Assembly: GCA_023395555.1 (NCBI GenBank)
Contig: JAEWYQ010000074.1
Location: 5,695 to 69,694, forward strand
Source: Bacillota bacterium
Lineage (GTDB): Bacteria; Bacillota; Clostridia; Lachnospirales; Lachnospiraceae
Direction of reading: 5' to 3'
Length of the DNA stretch: 64,000 nucleotides
Of this stretch, positions 46,220 to 55,445 are shown in pieces. Position 1 is the stretch's first letter, and each line of letters begins with the position of its first letter. A program made the position numbers and the translations under genes. The notes under the pieces were generated by a model. That model saw nothing but the letters and a program-made list of their open reading frames with translations. It had not been told where the DNA came from and ran no database searches.

Positions 46220-47089
46220 ATGAAGCAGAAAAAGAAATGCAGTTATTTTGAAGGCTGGTATTTTAAAAACCAACGGGGGACGGATGTGATTTCCCTGATT
46301 CCGGCCCGCCATATTGATGAGGAAGGGGTTCCCTCCGCCTCCATCCAGGTTATCACACCGGAGAAGGCTTATCAGGTATTCTATCCCTATGAGGAGTTTG
46401 CCGTTTCTTCCAGGAAGCTGGCCGTACGTGTGGGAAAGAGTATATTTACAACAAGGGGAATCCTGCTGAATATTCAAACAGAGGGGTTATCGGTGACGGG
46501 ACAGTTAAAGTACCGTGCCATAACCCCTTTAAGATACCATATTATGGGGCCTTTTTGCCTGGTGCCGCGGATGCAGTGCCGTCACAGCATTTACAGTCTG
46601 ACACACAGAATCGAAGGACATATTACGGTCAATGGGATTCCCAAAAGCTTTGATTTTGGACAGGGCTATATCGAGGGGGACCGGGGAAACGGCTTTCCGG
46701 AGGACTATTTCTGGACACAATGCAGCTGGTGGCAGATTACACATAATTGTATTATGTTAGCAGTGGCTAAAATACCGCTGGGCCCCGCTTCCTTTACCGG
46801 CTGTATCGGGGTGGTATATTACCAGAGGACGGAGTACCGTTTTGCCACCTATCTGGGCGTGAAGATAAAAAAGGTCGGCCCGGACGAGCTGTGGGTACAG
46901 CAGGGGGAGTACAGTCTGTGGGTAAAGGTGCTGGATCTGCGGGAGCATTCCCTTCTTGCGCCGGTGCAGGGAAGGATGAAGCGCACCGTCTATGAAAGTG
47001 TAGCCGCCAGGATACGGTACCGCTTTACGAAGGGGGACAGGATCCTCTTTGATTTTGTCGGAAACGGGTGTTTTGAACGGGGGCTGTAA
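46220..47089 (+). CDS. tocopherol cyclase-like protein
   Basis: A 289-residue protein that resembles the tocopherol cyclase-like family (PF14249). Hallmarks are SYFEGWYFKNQRGTDVIS near the start and FGQGYIEGDRGNGFPEDYFW near residue 148, with WTQCSWWQITHN following. The plant enzymes close the chromanol ring of tocopherols, but this anaerobe has no reason to make them, so the substrate must differ, possibly a membrane lipid or prenyl compound. GGGAGG precedes the ATG at 46220 by 9 bases. No membrane helix is evident. Confidence 0.75.
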   Translation: MKQKKKCSYFEGWYFKNQRGTDVISLIPARHIDEEGVPSASIQVITPEKAYQVFYPYEEFAVSSRKLAVRVGKSIFTTRGILLNIQTEGLSVTGQLKYRAITPLRYHIMGPFCLVPRMQCRHSIYSLTHRIEGHITVNGIPKSFDFGQGYIEGDRGNGFPEDYFWTQCSWWQITHNCIMLAVAKIPLGPASFTGCIGVVYYQRTEYRFATYLGVKIKKVGPDELWVQQGEYSLWVKVLDLREHSLLAPVQGRMKRTVYESVAARIRYRFTKGDRILFDFVGNGCFERGL

Positions 47090-47180
47090 CCAGAAGAGTA
47101 CTTGACTTTTTCCCTCTGCCGATATAAAAATATACCTAGGGATATACTGGAAAGTCTATATCACGCGGAGGGGAAACGGG

Positions 47181-48125
47181 ATGTTGGATAAAGCAGACAG
47201 AACGGCCGGCATTATATCGGCCGCGAAAAAGATAATCCGGAAGGAACAGACGAGTTCTTTGCTGCAGATTGGTTCGATTTCTGCAATTAAGAGAATTGTG
47301 CTGACCTTTCAGGTTGCGGGAATTGATCCGGTGGTTATCATTACGGGCTTTGATTCCGAGGAGATAGAACGCGAGCTCTGTGATTACGGGGTGATATTTC
47401 TCCATAAGGAGCATTATGAGCAGTCCCAGCTGTTTCACCTGGCGAAAATAGGATTGGACTATCTGCAGGATAAATGTGACAAGGTGATGTTTACTCCCGT
47501 TGATATCCCCCTGTTCAGCCCGGATACTTTAAAGAAGATGATGGCCTGCGGCGCAAAGGCGGTATCCCCTGTCTATCAGCACAGGATAGGGCATCCTACA
47601 TTGATTTCCTCCGATATTATTCCCCTGCTTCTGGACTATGAGGGGGAGGGAGGGATGCCTGGGGCCCTGGCGGAGGCGGGGGTGCGGAGACAATTCCTTG
47701 AGGTGGAGGATGCGGGTATTATTGAGGATATTGATCCTCTGGAACATAAATCGGAGTTGATCCGGAAGCATAATACGGATATCTTTCATCCCTATGTAAG
47801 GCTTAGCCTGGAAAAGGAAAGCCTGTTTTTTGATGCTAAGACGAAGCTGCTGCTGACCTTGATTCATGAGACAAGCTCTGTAAAGAGTGCCTGTAAGGCC
47901 ATGGCGCTCTCCTACAGCAAGGCCTGGCATATGCTGAATGCGCTGGAGGAAGCGGTGCAATATAAGGTGATCACAAGGCAGCAGGGCGGAAACCGGGGAG
48001 GCAAGACCTGCCTGACAAGGGAAGGGGGAAAGCTTCTTCGTGATTTTGAACTGTTTGAGCAGCGGGTGAAGAGCTTTACCCAGGAAGAATTTGCACGGAT
48101 TTTCTTGACCCAGGACGAGGCTTAG
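47181..48125 (+). CDS. MocA-like nucleotidyltransferase fused to ModE-like DNA-binding domain
   Basis: A 314-residue two-domain protein. Residues 1-195 resemble NTP transferases of the MobA/MocA type: SAIKRIVLTFQVAGIDPVVI, FTPVDIPLFSPDTL (the metal-binding Asp) and RIGHPTLIS, as in molybdopterin cytidylyltransferases. The N-terminal glycine-rich loop LxxGxSxRMG is absent or degraded (SAAKKIIRKEQTSSLLQIGS instead), so catalysis is uncertain. Residues 215-310 form a ModE/LysR-like winged helix (LLTLIHETSSVKSACKAMAL, then YSKAWHMLNALEE and GGNRGGKTCLT). It heads the selenium/molybdenum cluster and may couple cofactor supply to transcription. Confidence 0.75.
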   Translation: MLDKADRTAGIISAAKKIIRKEQTSSLLQIGSISAIKRIVLTFQVAGIDPVVIITGFDSEEIERELCDYGVIFLHKEHYEQSQLFHLAKIGLDYLQDKCDKVMFTPVDIPLFSPDTLKKMMACGAKAVSPVYQHRIGHPTLISSDIIPLLLDYEGEGGMPGALAEAGVRRQFLEVEDAGIIEDIDPLEHKSELIRKHNTDIFHPYVRLSLEKESLFFDAKTKLLLTLIHETSSVKSACKAMALSYSKAWHMLNALEEAVQYKVITRQQGGNRGGKTCLTREGGKLLRDFELFEQRVKSFTQEEFARIFLTQDEA

Positions 48126-48236
48126 CATCGGCAGACCATCCGAGCGAGTTGTTTTTCCAAACAATTTGCATCCGGGGACATTTAAATTTAAAATAGAGAT
48201 AACTGATATTCGTACCCAATAAAGATAATAGAGACT

Positions 48237-48271
48237 TCCTGGAATAGTCCGACGCATGTTCCAGGATTTTT
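48237..48271 (+). terminator. terminator between the MocA-ModE gene and selD
   Basis: TCCTGGAA pairs with TTCCAGGA (8 bp) around a 14-base loop, followed by TTTTT. It would separate the first gene from the selD unit or attenuate entry into it. Confidence 0.6.
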
Positions 48272-48312
48272 CATACAGGTGCAAGACAGCTTGCGGAGAG
48301 GAAGTGAGGCTT

Positions 48313-49335
48313 ATGTCAGAGGAAATCATATTTTGCAGGGGCGGGGGATGTACTGCCAAGCTGGGGCCGGGAATACTGGCTTCCGTCCTTGAAAAGCTGC
48401 CAAGAGGAACGGATCCCAATCTTCTGGTGGGGTTTGACAGCTCCGATGATGCGGCGGTATACCGGCTGACGGAGGATCTTGCGATTGTCCAGACTCTGGA
48501 TTTCTTTCCTCCCATGGTGGAGGACCCTTATACCTTCGGTCAGATTGCGGCAGCCAATGCCCTTTCGGATATCTACGCCATGGGCGGGGAGGTCAAGACA
48601 GCCTTAAATATTGTATGCTTTCCGGAGGAAATGGATTTGAACATCCTGGGAAGGATTATGCAGGGCGGCAGTGAGAAGGTGTTGGAAGCGGGGGGAGTAT
48701 TATCCGGCGGACATTCCGTTGCGGATTCGGAGGTTAAGTACGGCCTTTCGGTAACCGGCATCATTCACCCGGACCGGATATATAAGAACAATACCTGCCG
48801 GGAGGGGGACGCGCTGGTGCTGACCAAGCCCCTCGGGGTAGGAATTGTATGCAGTGCCCGGCGCATGAAGCAATGCAGTGAAGCTGCCTATGAGCTGGCG
48901 GTGCGCTCCATGACGACCTTGAATAAATACGCCGCGGAGCTGGCACGTCAATACGAGGTGCATGCCTGCACCGATGTTACAGGCTTCGGCTTCCTGGGGC
49001 ATTTGAATGAGATGCTGGGGGAAGAATTAGGAGCTGTTATCGACACTATGCAGCTTCCGTATATACGCGAGGCGCTCCGCTATGCTAAGGAGTTTTATAT
49101 CACGGCAGCGGCGCAGAGGAACCGGAATCATGCAGGCGGACGGGTTCAGTTTCAGGGGGTTCCTTTCGCGATGGAGGAATTGTTGTTTGATCCTCAGACC
49201 TCCGGGGGACTGCTGATCAGCCTTTCGCGGGAGGCAGCCGGTCAGCTGGTCCCGCAGCTGGAGGAGTTGGGACTGCCCTGCGGTATCGTCGGTACGGTTA
49301 CAGGAAAGAATGGAAATAAAATTTTAGTTCGATAA
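48313..49335 (+). CDS. selD: selenide, water dikinase
   Basis: SelD makes selenophosphate from selenide and ATP, the donor for selenocysteine, selenouridine and the labile selenium of some molybdenum hydroxylases. The chosen ATG gives 340 residues. The N-terminal active site is [12 protein letters not shown], with Cys and Lys at the places of E. coli Cys17 and Lys20; the Cys codon is TGT, not TGA, so this is not the selenocysteine form. Further motifs are [33 protein letters not shown] and [13 protein letters not shown]. It lies next to yedF and yqeB homologues, not to selA/selB. Confidence 0.94.
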   Translation: MSEEIIFCRGGGCTAKLGPGILASVLEKLPRGTDPNLLVGFDSSDDAAVYRLTEDLAIVQTLDFFPPMVEDPYTFGQIAAANALSDIYAMGGEVKTALNIVCFPEEMDLNILGRIMQGGSEKVLEAGGVLSGGHSVADSEVKYGLSVTGIIHPDRIYKNNTCREGDALVLTKPLGVGIVCSARRMKQCSEAAYELAVRSMTTLNKYAAELARQYEVHACTDVTGFGFLGHLNEMLGEELGAVIDTMQLPYIREALRYAKEFYITAAAQRNRNHAGGRVQFQGVPFAMEELLFDPQTSGGLLISLSREAAGQLVPQLEELGLPCGIVGTVTGKNGNKILVR

Positions 49336-49387
49336 CGGATTATTCCATAAAATAAAATATAAAAAACAGAAACAGGAGACGGGTTGA

Positions 49388-50002
49388 ATGAAAATAAATT
49401 TAGACTTTCAAGGAAAAGCGTGTCCGCTTCCGGTGGTAGAGACCAAGAAGGCTCTGGCCGGTTTAAAGAAGGAGGATGTGCTGGAGGTATTGGTGGATAA
49501 TGCCATTGCAGTGCAAAATCTCAGTAAGCTGGCGGAGCAGAAGAAGCTTGCGGTTGAAACAGAACAAAAGGAGGACCGTCTGTATCTGGTTACACTTACC
49601 GTAACGGAGGCGACGGATCCGGGAGAGGAAGCAGCCGGCCCCTATATGTGCCCGGATATGGCAGCAGGGAACCTGGTGGTTGTATTTTCCTCGGATAAAA
49701 TGGGAGAGGGAGATGAGAAGCTGGGCCGCATTCTTATGAAGGGTTTTATCTATGCGCTGACCGAATTGGAAAAACTGCCTCAGACCATTCTTTTCTATAA
49801 CAGCGGAGTAAAGCTGGCGGTGGAAGGCTCCGAATCCCTTGGGGATCTGAAGCTTCTGGAGGAGCAGGGAGTGGAGATACTGGCCTGCGGAACCTGCCTG
49901 AATCATTATCAGCTTGCCGAGAAGCTGGGGGCCGGAACCGTTACGAATATGTACGCCATTGCCCAGAAGCTTACCGAGGCGGGAAAGGTGATAAAGCCGT
50001 AA
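49388..50002 (+). CDS. yedF: sulfurtransferase-like selenium metabolism protein YedF
   Basis: A 204-residue protein with an N-terminal TusA-like domain (residues 1-75, KACPLPVVETKKAL with the CPxP active-site Cys) and a C-terminal DsrE-like domain (about 95-200, LVVVFSSDKMGEGDEKLGRI, then VEILACGTCLNHYQL). This two-domain arrangement is the one found with selD and yqeB in selenium-dependent molybdenum hydroxylase loci. It may carry selenium as a perselenide. It is 52 bases after selD. Confidence 0.9.
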   Translation: MKINLDFQGKACPLPVVETKKALAGLKKEDVLEVLVDNAIAVQNLSKLAEQKKLAVETEQKEDRLYLVTLTVTEATDPGEEAAGPYMCPDMAAGNLVVVFSSDKMGEGDEKLGRILMKGFIYALTELEKLPQTILFYNSGVKLAVEGSESLGDLKLLEEQGVEILACGTCLNHYQLAEKLGAGTVTNMYAIAQKLTEAGKVIKP

Positions 50003-50027
50003 CAGACGGAAGGAGAACGGGTATTTC

Positions 50028-50837
50028 ATGTCAGATAAAAAGCTGATTATAGTAAGAGGTGCCGGAGATATTGCAACCGGAACGATACAGAAGCTCCACC
50101 GGGCAGGCTTTTCAGTGATTGCCACAGAGTCGGAGCGGCCGTCGGCGATTCGGAGGCAGGTGTCGCTGTGCGAAGCGGTGTATGAGGGCAGCCAGACGGT
50201 GGAAGATATCACCGCGATGCGTGCGGACACCCTGGAAGAAGCCTGGGATATCCTGAGTCAGGGTAAGGTGGCGGTAATGGTGGATCCATCCTGTGCCCTG
50301 CTGGAGAAGGTTCGCCCGCTGGCATTGGTTGACGGGATTCTGGCAAAGAGGAATATCGGCACTACCAGAGCCATGGCGCCTGTCACCATTGCCCTGGGCC
50401 CCGGATTTGCCGCAGGTCAGGATGTGGACGTGGTGATTGAGACCATGCGCGGGCATAATCTGGGAAGACTTTTATTTCAGGGAAGTGCCATGCCGAATAC
50501 AGGAATTCCCGGGATAATCGGAGGCTTCGGGAGGGAGAGGGTGATCTATTCCCCCTGTGCCGGAACAATGGTCTGCCAAAGAAAGATCGGTGACACGGTC
50601 AGAAAGGGAGAGACCATCGCAAGGATCGATGGGCAGCCAGTGCCGGCTTCTATCGACGGAATGATCCGGGGTCTTCTGCGGGACGGCTTTGAGGTACCCG
50701 CCGGCTTTAAGATAGCGGATATTGATCCGCGGGAAAGTGAAAGAGAGAACAGCTTTACCATATCGGACAAAGCAAGATGCATCGGAGGCGGGGTATTGGA
50801 GGCGGTTCTTATCCTGGGAAGAGGGAGCAGATTATGA
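50028..50837 (+). CDS. yqeB: selenium-dependent molybdenum hydroxylase accessory protein YqeB
   Basis: The 269-residue protein begins KLIIVRGAGDIATGTIQKLH, a Rossmann-like nucleotide-binding loop, and matches the EF2563/YqeB family that co-occurs with selD and with selenium-dependent molybdenum hydroxylases. Landmarks are ALGPGFAAGQDVDVVIETMR and GHNLGRLLFQGSAMPNTGIP. The C-terminal part holds a lipoyl/hinge-like segment (SPCAGTMVCQRKIGDTVRKG). AAGGAG precedes the ATG. Its stop codon overlaps the next start. Confidence 0.9.
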   Translation: MSDKKLIIVRGAGDIATGTIQKLHRAGFSVIATESERPSAIRRQVSLCEAVYEGSQTVEDITAMRADTLEEAWDILSQGKVAVMVDPSCALLEKVRPLALVDGILAKRNIGTTRAMAPVTIALGPGFAAGQDVDVVIETMRGHNLGRLLFQGSAMPNTGIPGIIGGFGRERVIYSPCAGTMVCQRKIGDTVRKGETIARIDGQPVPASIDGMIRGLLRDGFEVPAGFKIADIDPRESERENSFTISDKARCIGGGVLEAVLILGRGSRL

Positions 50838-51991
50838 TCTATCTGGACAATGCGGCAACTTCCTATCATAAACCGAAGGCCGTGGCGGAAGCGGTATACC
50901 GTTCCCTGATGGGAGCCGGTAACAGCGGCAGGGGAGCGCATGAGGCATCCCTGGAGGCGGGGAGAATTGTTTTTAAGACAAGGAAGGCTCTCGCGTCCAT
51001 GTTCCATGCGGGAGGATTGCCGGAGGGAGATCCGTCGGGAGTGGTGTTCACCTCGAATGCGACAGAGAGTTTGAATATAGTAATACAGGGCATCTTAGGG
51101 CCGGGGGATCATTGCATTACCACGGCCATGGAACATAATAGCGTGCTGAGACCGCTGTATCTGATGGAAAAGCGCGGAGTGGAAATCACCGTACTGCCCC
51201 TGGATGAAAAGGGAAGGCTGGAGCCGGGGCAAATGGAGGCGGCTGTCAGAAAGAATACGAAGGCGGTGATACTGACCCATGCATCCAATGTGACAGGAAA
51301 TGGGAATGATCTTCAAGGCATCCACGAACTTTGTGCCAGGCATCATTTACAGCTTATTCTGGATGCCTCCCAGACGGCCGGATTATTGCCCATTGATATG
51401 CAGCTGCTGGGGATTTCGGCGCTGTGCTGCTCCGGTCACAAGGGGCTGATGGGCCCCCAGGGAACCGGTGTGCTGGTTCTGGGCGAGGATTGCAATCCGG
51501 CTCCGCTGAAGGTGGGCGGAACGGGAAGGGACAGCTTCTCCCGAGGAATGCCGCCGCAGCTTCCCGAAGCGCTGGAGGCAGGAACCGGAAATCTCCACGG
51601 AATAACAGGGTTATTGGCGGCCTGTGAGTATATTGAAGAATACGGTATTACTAATATTTATAACAAGGCCAGGCAGCTGGCGGAGCACTTTGTGGATGGT
51701 GTGAAGCGGCTTCCGGGAGTTCATCTCTATGGAGATTATGAAGCGGCTCTTCGGGTGCCCGTAGTCTCGCTGAACATAGGGGAGACTGCGTCGGGAGAGA
51801 TTGCCGATGAACTCTTCCAGCGATTTCAGATTGCTACCAGGGCGGGCGTCCATTGTGCGCCCCTGCTGCATGAGGCAATGGGAACTAGGGAGCAGGGCAT
51901 GGTACGCTTTAGCTTTTCCCATTGGAATACCTTGGAGGAGGTTCAGGAAGCTATTGCTGCCGTGAGAATTCTGGAGGAAGAATATCGATGA
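50834..51991 (+). CDS. class V aminotransferase (cysteine desulfurase/selenocysteine lyase-like)
   Basis: A PLP enzyme of 385 residues. It opens MIYLDNAATSYHKPKAVAEA, typical of NifS/SufS/CsdB-like proteins. FTSNATESLNIVIQG, the SHGKG-like PLP site CSGHKGLMGPQGTG (Lys near residue 203) and RAGVHCAPLLHE with a candidate persulfide-forming Cys in CAP are present. In this setting it most likely mobilises sulfur or selenium for the hydroxylase cofactor. The ATG overlaps the yqeB stop (ATGA). Confidence 0.85.
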   Translation: MIYLDNAATSYHKPKAVAEAVYRSLMGAGNSGRGAHEASLEAGRIVFKTRKALASMFHAGGLPEGDPSGVVFTSNATESLNIVIQGILGPGDHCITTAMEHNSVLRPLYLMEKRGVEITVLPLDEKGRLEPGQMEAAVRKNTKAVILTHASNVTGNGNDLQGIHELCARHHLQLILDASQTAGLLPIDMQLLGISALCCSGHKGLMGPQGTGVLVLGEDCNPAPLKVGGTGRDSFSRGMPPQLPEALEAGTGNLHGITGLLAACEYIEEYGITNIYNKARQLAEHFVDGVKRLPGVHLYGDYEAALRVPVVSLNIGETASGEIADELFQRFQIATRAGVHCAPLLHEAMGTREQGMVRFSFSHWNTLEEVQEAIAAVRILEEEYR

Positions 51992-52224
51992 GACCAAAAG
52001 AGCTGCAATGTGTTGTTACCTTTCGGACCACCACCGAGGCCATGCAATTGGAACAGACGGCCAGAGAGGCAGGCTTTGGCGGGCGGCTGATCCCCGTCCC
52101 CAGGGAGATAAGCGCCGGCTGCGGGCTTGCCTGGAAGGAAGCGATAGCTTCAAGAATGGCTTTAGAGGCGCTGATGGCAGAAAAGAAGCTGGGTTATGAC
52201 AGCATCTATGAAATAGTAATATGA
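51988..52224 (+). CDS. DUF3343 protein
   Basis: A 78-residue protein: QCVVTFRTTTEAMQLEQTAR, then RLIPVPREISAGCGLAWKEA. This matches DUF3343, a small family with a conserved Cys in SAGCG that occurs with selenium and molybdenum hydroxylase maturation genes. It may be a sulfur/selenium carrier; this is inference. Start and stop both overlap neighbours by four bases (ATGA), so it is tightly coupled. Confidence 0.85.
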   Translation: MRPKELQCVVTFRTTTEAMQLEQTAREAGFGGRLIPVPREISAGCGLAWKEAIASRMALEALMAEKKLGYDSIYEIVI

Positions 52225-52976
52225 TAAAGGCGGGTGGTACGGCGGTTATGAGAGTCTGGTATCAGAATAACAGGGAGTGGGCCGAAGCGGACAGCCTGCT
52301 GAAAGCCTTAAGGCCGGTCTGGCCTGACAGGGGATGTGTGGCCGTGGTTGGCGCAGGAGGAAAGACCTCGGTAATCTTCCGGCTGGCAAAAGAGCTGGAG
52401 GCTCTTGGAAAGCGCGTCATCATTACCACCACCACCCATATGTTCCGGGAGCCTGGAGCCCTGGCGGCCTCCGCGGAGGAAGTCCGGAGGCTGATGGAGC
52501 AGAACTCCGTTGTAATGGCAGGAAGGCCTGCCGGGGAGGGGAGGATAACCGGCCCGGAGGCGGAAGAATTAGAACGGATGGCAGAACTGGCGGATTTTGT
52601 GCTGGTGGAAGCGGATGGCTCCAAACGTCTGCCGCTGAAGCTTCCGGCGGACCATGAGCCGGTGATACCGGAGAGGACGGAGCTTCTTCTTGTACTGGCG
52701 GGATTGCGGGGTATTGGCAGACCGCTGTTCGAATGCTGCCATAGGGCGGAGCTGGTCAGAGAGCTGCTGCAGGCGGCGCCGGACCACAGAATAGAGCCGG
52801 AGGACATCCGCAGGATGCTGGAGCAGGGTTACCTTAGGAAGCATTTCCTCCCGGGAGGAATTCCGGGAGTCGTTATATTAAATCAAGCGGATGAGGAAGG
52901 ACTTAAAAACCAGGCTGTAAGCATTGCCGAAGGCCTGTGCCCTTACTCCTGCATTATTACACAATTACATGAATAG
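52221..52976 (+). CDS. yqeC: selenium-dependent hydroxylase accessory protein YqeC
   Basis: A 251-residue P-loop protein. VAVVGAGGKTSVIFRLAKEL near residue 38 is the nucleotide-binding loop, and VIITTTTHMF, VLVEADGSKRLPLK and PVIPERTELLLVLAGLRGIG are the typical YqeC landmarks. The start at 52221 overlaps the previous stop; an alternative ATG at 52248 (MRVWYQNN) is also possible. The family is restricted to genomes with selenium-dependent molybdenum hydroxylases. The exact reaction is not settled. Confidence 0.88.
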   Translation: MIKAGGTAVMRVWYQNNREWAEADSLLKALRPVWPDRGCVAVVGAGGKTSVIFRLAKELEALGKRVIITTTTHMFREPGALAASAEEVRRLMEQNSVVMAGRPAGEGRITGPEAEELERMAELADFVLVEADGSKRLPLKLPADHEPVIPERTELLLVLAGLRGIGRPLFECCHRAELVRELLQAAPDHRIEPEDIRRMLEQGYLRKHFLPGGIPGVVILNQADEEGLKNQAVSIAEGLCPYSCIITQLHE

Positions 52977-53018
52977 AGCCCGGAGGGGTGCTGCTGTAAA
53001 AAGCGATGGAGGTTATGA

Positions 53019-54038
53019 ATGGAGAAAGTCAGAGTACAGGATGCAATTGGAATGGTGCTATGCCATGATTTAACAGAGATCATCCCCGGAGAACGCAAGG
53101 GTGTGGCGTTTCGCAAGGGGCATGTTATTGAAGAAAAGGACATCGAGAAGCTGCTTGATATCGGGAAAAAGCATATTTATGTCTGGAACCTGGAACAGGG
53201 CTTTGTCCATGAGAACGATGCGGCGGTACGGATGATCAAAGCGGCTTGCGGTGCGGGACTGGTCTTCTCCGAGGTCAAGGAGGGCAAGATTGAGTTCCGT
53301 TCCAAGCATCGGGGAATTGTGAAGATTAACCGGGAAGCTCTCTACCGGATCAATGCCCTGGGTAATATCTGCTTTGCCACCATCCACGGCGATAAGCAGA
53401 CAGAGGAAGGGAAGCTGATCGGCGGCTGCCGTGTCATCCCGTTGGTAGTGGAGGAAGAGAGGCTGCAGGCCTTTGAGGAAATCTGCCGCCAGGAAGGCCC
53501 CATTGTGGAGGTCCGGTCTTACCCTGTCACCAAAATCGGAATCGTAACCACCGGTTCCGAGGTCAAGGAAGGCAGAATTACGGATAAATTCGGGCCGGTT
53601 TTAAAAGATAAGGCCAAGGAAACGAATTCCCAGGTGCTGGGTCAGATCTTTACCGGGGATGAGAAGGAAGAGATTGTGAAGGCCATTGAATATTTCCTGG
53701 AGCAGGGGGCGGACTTGATTGAAGTAACCGGCGGAATGAGCGTGGACCCGGATGATATGACTCCCTCCGCCATCAAAAGCCTGGGCGGTGAGTTCGTCAC
53801 CTACGGTGCGCCCGTGCTTCCTGGCGCGATGTTCCTGCTTTCTTACGTGAGGGGTGTCCCGGTTGTAGGGCTTCCCGGCTGTGTTATGTACGCCAGAAGA
53901 TCCATCTTTGATCTGGTGGTTCCCCGGCTTCTGACAGGTGAACGCCTTACAAGAGAGGATTTTATCGCTCTGGCCCATGGAGGCCAGTGTGTGAACTGTG
54001 AGGTATGCACCTATCCGAATTGTGGCTTCGGCGCTTAA
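53019..54038 (+). CDS. MoeA-like molybdopterin-binding protein with C-terminal Cys cluster
   Basis: A 339-residue protein. Residues 1-150 ([40 protein letters not shown]) replace the usual MoeA N-terminal domains. Residues 170-310 form a MoCF_biosynth domain: [32 protein letters not shown] and [14 protein letters not shown]. The last 17 residues, [18 protein letters not shown], carry four cysteines likely to bind a metal or iron-sulfur cluster. Found in the selenium/molybdenum cluster, it may insert or tailor Mo in the selenium cofactor. GGAGG precedes the ATG by 6 bases. Confidence 0.85.
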   Translation: MEKVRVQDAIGMVLCHDLTEIIPGERKGVAFRKGHVIEEKDIEKLLDIGKKHIYVWNLEQGFVHENDAAVRMIKAACGAGLVFSEVKEGKIEFRSKHRGIVKINREALYRINALGNICFATIHGDKQTEEGKLIGGCRVIPLVVEEERLQAFEEICRQEGPIVEVRSYPVTKIGIVTTGSEVKEGRITDKFGPVLKDKAKETNSQVLGQIFTGDEKEEIVKAIEYFLEQGADLIEVTGGMSVDPDDMTPSAIKSLGGEFVTYGAPVLPGAMFLLSYVRGVPVVGLPGCVMYARRSIFDLVVPRLLTGERLTREDFIALAHGGQCVNCEVCTYPNCGFGA

Positions 54039-54052
54039 AAGGAGGTGTTCGG

Positions 54053-54964
54053 ATGAAAGAATTAACCCATTTTGATCAGAGCGGAAATGCGGTCATGGTA
54101 GATGTGTCGGAGAAGGAGAGCACCCAGAGGACGGCCGTTGCCAAGGGTACGATCCGGGTAAGCCGGGAGGTATTTACGGCAATTAAGGAGGGAACCTCAA
54201 AGAAGGGGGATGTTCTGGGAGTCGCGCGGGTGGCCGGAATTATGGCGGCAAAGAAGACCTGGGAGCTGATTCCCATGTGCCATGTCCTTACCCTTGAGAA
54301 ATGCAGTGTGGACTTTGAACTGAAGGAAGAGGTTCTGGAGGTGGAGGCTACCTGCCTGGTAAAGACCACCGGCAAGACGGGAGTGGAGATGGAGGCTCTC
54401 ACCGGGGCGAATATCGCTCTTCTGACGATTTATGATATGTGTAAGGCCATCGATAAGACCATGGTAATCGGCGAGGTCTATCTCTACCGGAAAACGGGAG
54501 GAAAGAGCGGGGATGTTATGAACAACAAAGGCGGCAGGGGAATTGTAAGAGCGGTGTGCATCAGTGAAGCCAGGGGCACGCAGAAGAAGAATGTGAAGGA
54601 GGCCAGGTTCCTTGCCGGGCATGGCATCGAAGGGGATGCTCATGCGGGTAACTGGCACAGACAGGTAAGTCTGCTGTCCTATGAGAAGATAGAGGAGTTC
54701 AATGCCAGAGGGGCAGAGGTAGAGGACGGCGCCTTTGGAGAGAATCTGGTGGTGGAGGGCTTTGATTTTGCAGCCCTGCCCGTAGGAACCCGGCTGCAAT
54801 GCGGCCAGGTCCTTCTGGAGATCACCCAGATCGGGAAGGAATGTCATAACCATTGCCAGATTTACGAGAAAATGGGCGAATGCATTATGCCGAAGCAGGG
54901 TATCTTTGCAAGGGTACTGCAGGGAGGCACCATAGGGATTGGAGATGAAATGCGGATTGTATAG
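54053..54964 (+). CDS. moaC: bifunctional MoaC - MOSC domain protein
   Basis: A fusion of 303 residues. The first 155 residues form cyclic pyranopterin monophosphate synthase ([53 protein letters not shown], and DMCKAID with the catalytic Asp/Lys). A short Gly/Asn linker is followed by a MOSC domain (about 165-303: [41 protein letters not shown], and [10 protein letters not shown], which has a Cys like the one that carries sulfur in Moco sulfurases). AAAGGAGG precedes the ATG at 54053. MoaC-MOSC fusions are known in Clostridia. Confidence 0.9.
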   Translation: MKELTHFDQSGNAVMVDVSEKESTQRTAVAKGTIRVSREVFTAIKEGTSKKGDVLGVARVAGIMAAKKTWELIPMCHVLTLEKCSVDFELKEEVLEVEATCLVKTTGKTGVEMEALTGANIALLTIYDMCKAIDKTMVIGEVYLYRKTGGKSGDVMNNKGGRGIVRAVCISEARGTQKKNVKEARFLAGHGIEGDAHAGNWHRQVSLLSYEKIEEFNARGAEVEDGAFGENLVVEGFDFAALPVGTRLQCGQVLLEITQIGKECHNHCQIYEKMGECIMPKQGIFARVLQGGTIGIGDEMRIV

Positions 54965-55445
54965 AGTAGGAATTATAACGGCGAGTGATAAGGGGAGCAT
55001 CGGCGAGCGAGCGGATGCCAGCGGTGAGAGGATCAAGGCCATTGTCAGTGAGCACGGCTATGAAGTGGCGTATTACCGGATACTGCCCGATGATATGGAA
55101 TTGCTGCAGGAGGCTATGAAGGAGCTTTGTGATGAGAACAGGGTGGATCTGATTCTGACCACAGGCGGAACGGGCTTCTCCCGGCGGGATGTGACGCCGG
55201 AGGCGACAACCGCTGTTGCAGAGCGCATGGTACCGGGGATTCCGGAGGCGATGCGGGCTTATTCCATGACCATAACAAAGCGTGCCATGCTGAGCCGGGG
55301 AGTCGCAGGCATCCGGAAGAGGACGCTGATTGTGAATCTGCCGGGAAGCCCCAAAGCAGTGGAGGAAAGCCTGACCTATATTATAGGGGAGCTGAAGCAT
55401 GGCTTGGAAATCCTAAAGGGCGATGCGGGCGAATGTGCCCGCTGA
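54945..55445 (+). CDS. mogA: molybdopterin adenylyltransferase MogA
   Basis: MogA adenylates molybdopterin before Mo insertion. The 166 residues carry [20 protein letters not shown] near the start, the signature [20 protein letters not shown] near residue 74, and [15 protein letters not shown] near 135. The ATG at 54945 lies inside the end of the moaC-MOSC gene; an upstream TTG is possible but unneeded. The gene order moaC-mogA-moaA is consistent with one transcript. Confidence 0.92.
   Translation: MKCGLYRVGIITASDKGSIGERADASGERIKAIVSEHGYEVAYYRILPDDMELLQEAMKELCDENRVDLILTTGGTGFSRRDVTPEATTAVAERMVPGIPEAMRAYSMTITKRAMLSRGVAGIRKRTLIVNLPGSPKAVEESLTYIIGELKHGLEILKGDAGECAR

Noticed and set aside
48352..48372. 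Possible selenocysteine (TGA) at the SelD active site
   Set aside because: The codon is TGT, so the residue is cysteine; no in-frame TGA was seen in the cluster.
47529..48515. Long open frame of 328 codons on the minus strand opposite the MocA-ModE and selD genes
   Set aside because: It is antisense to two genes with clear families, has no recognisable domain, and crosses an intergenic terminator.
49463..50230. 255-codon minus-strand frame opposite yedF and yqeB
   Set aside because: Low-complexity translation typical of antisense shadow; both plus-strand genes are firmly identified.
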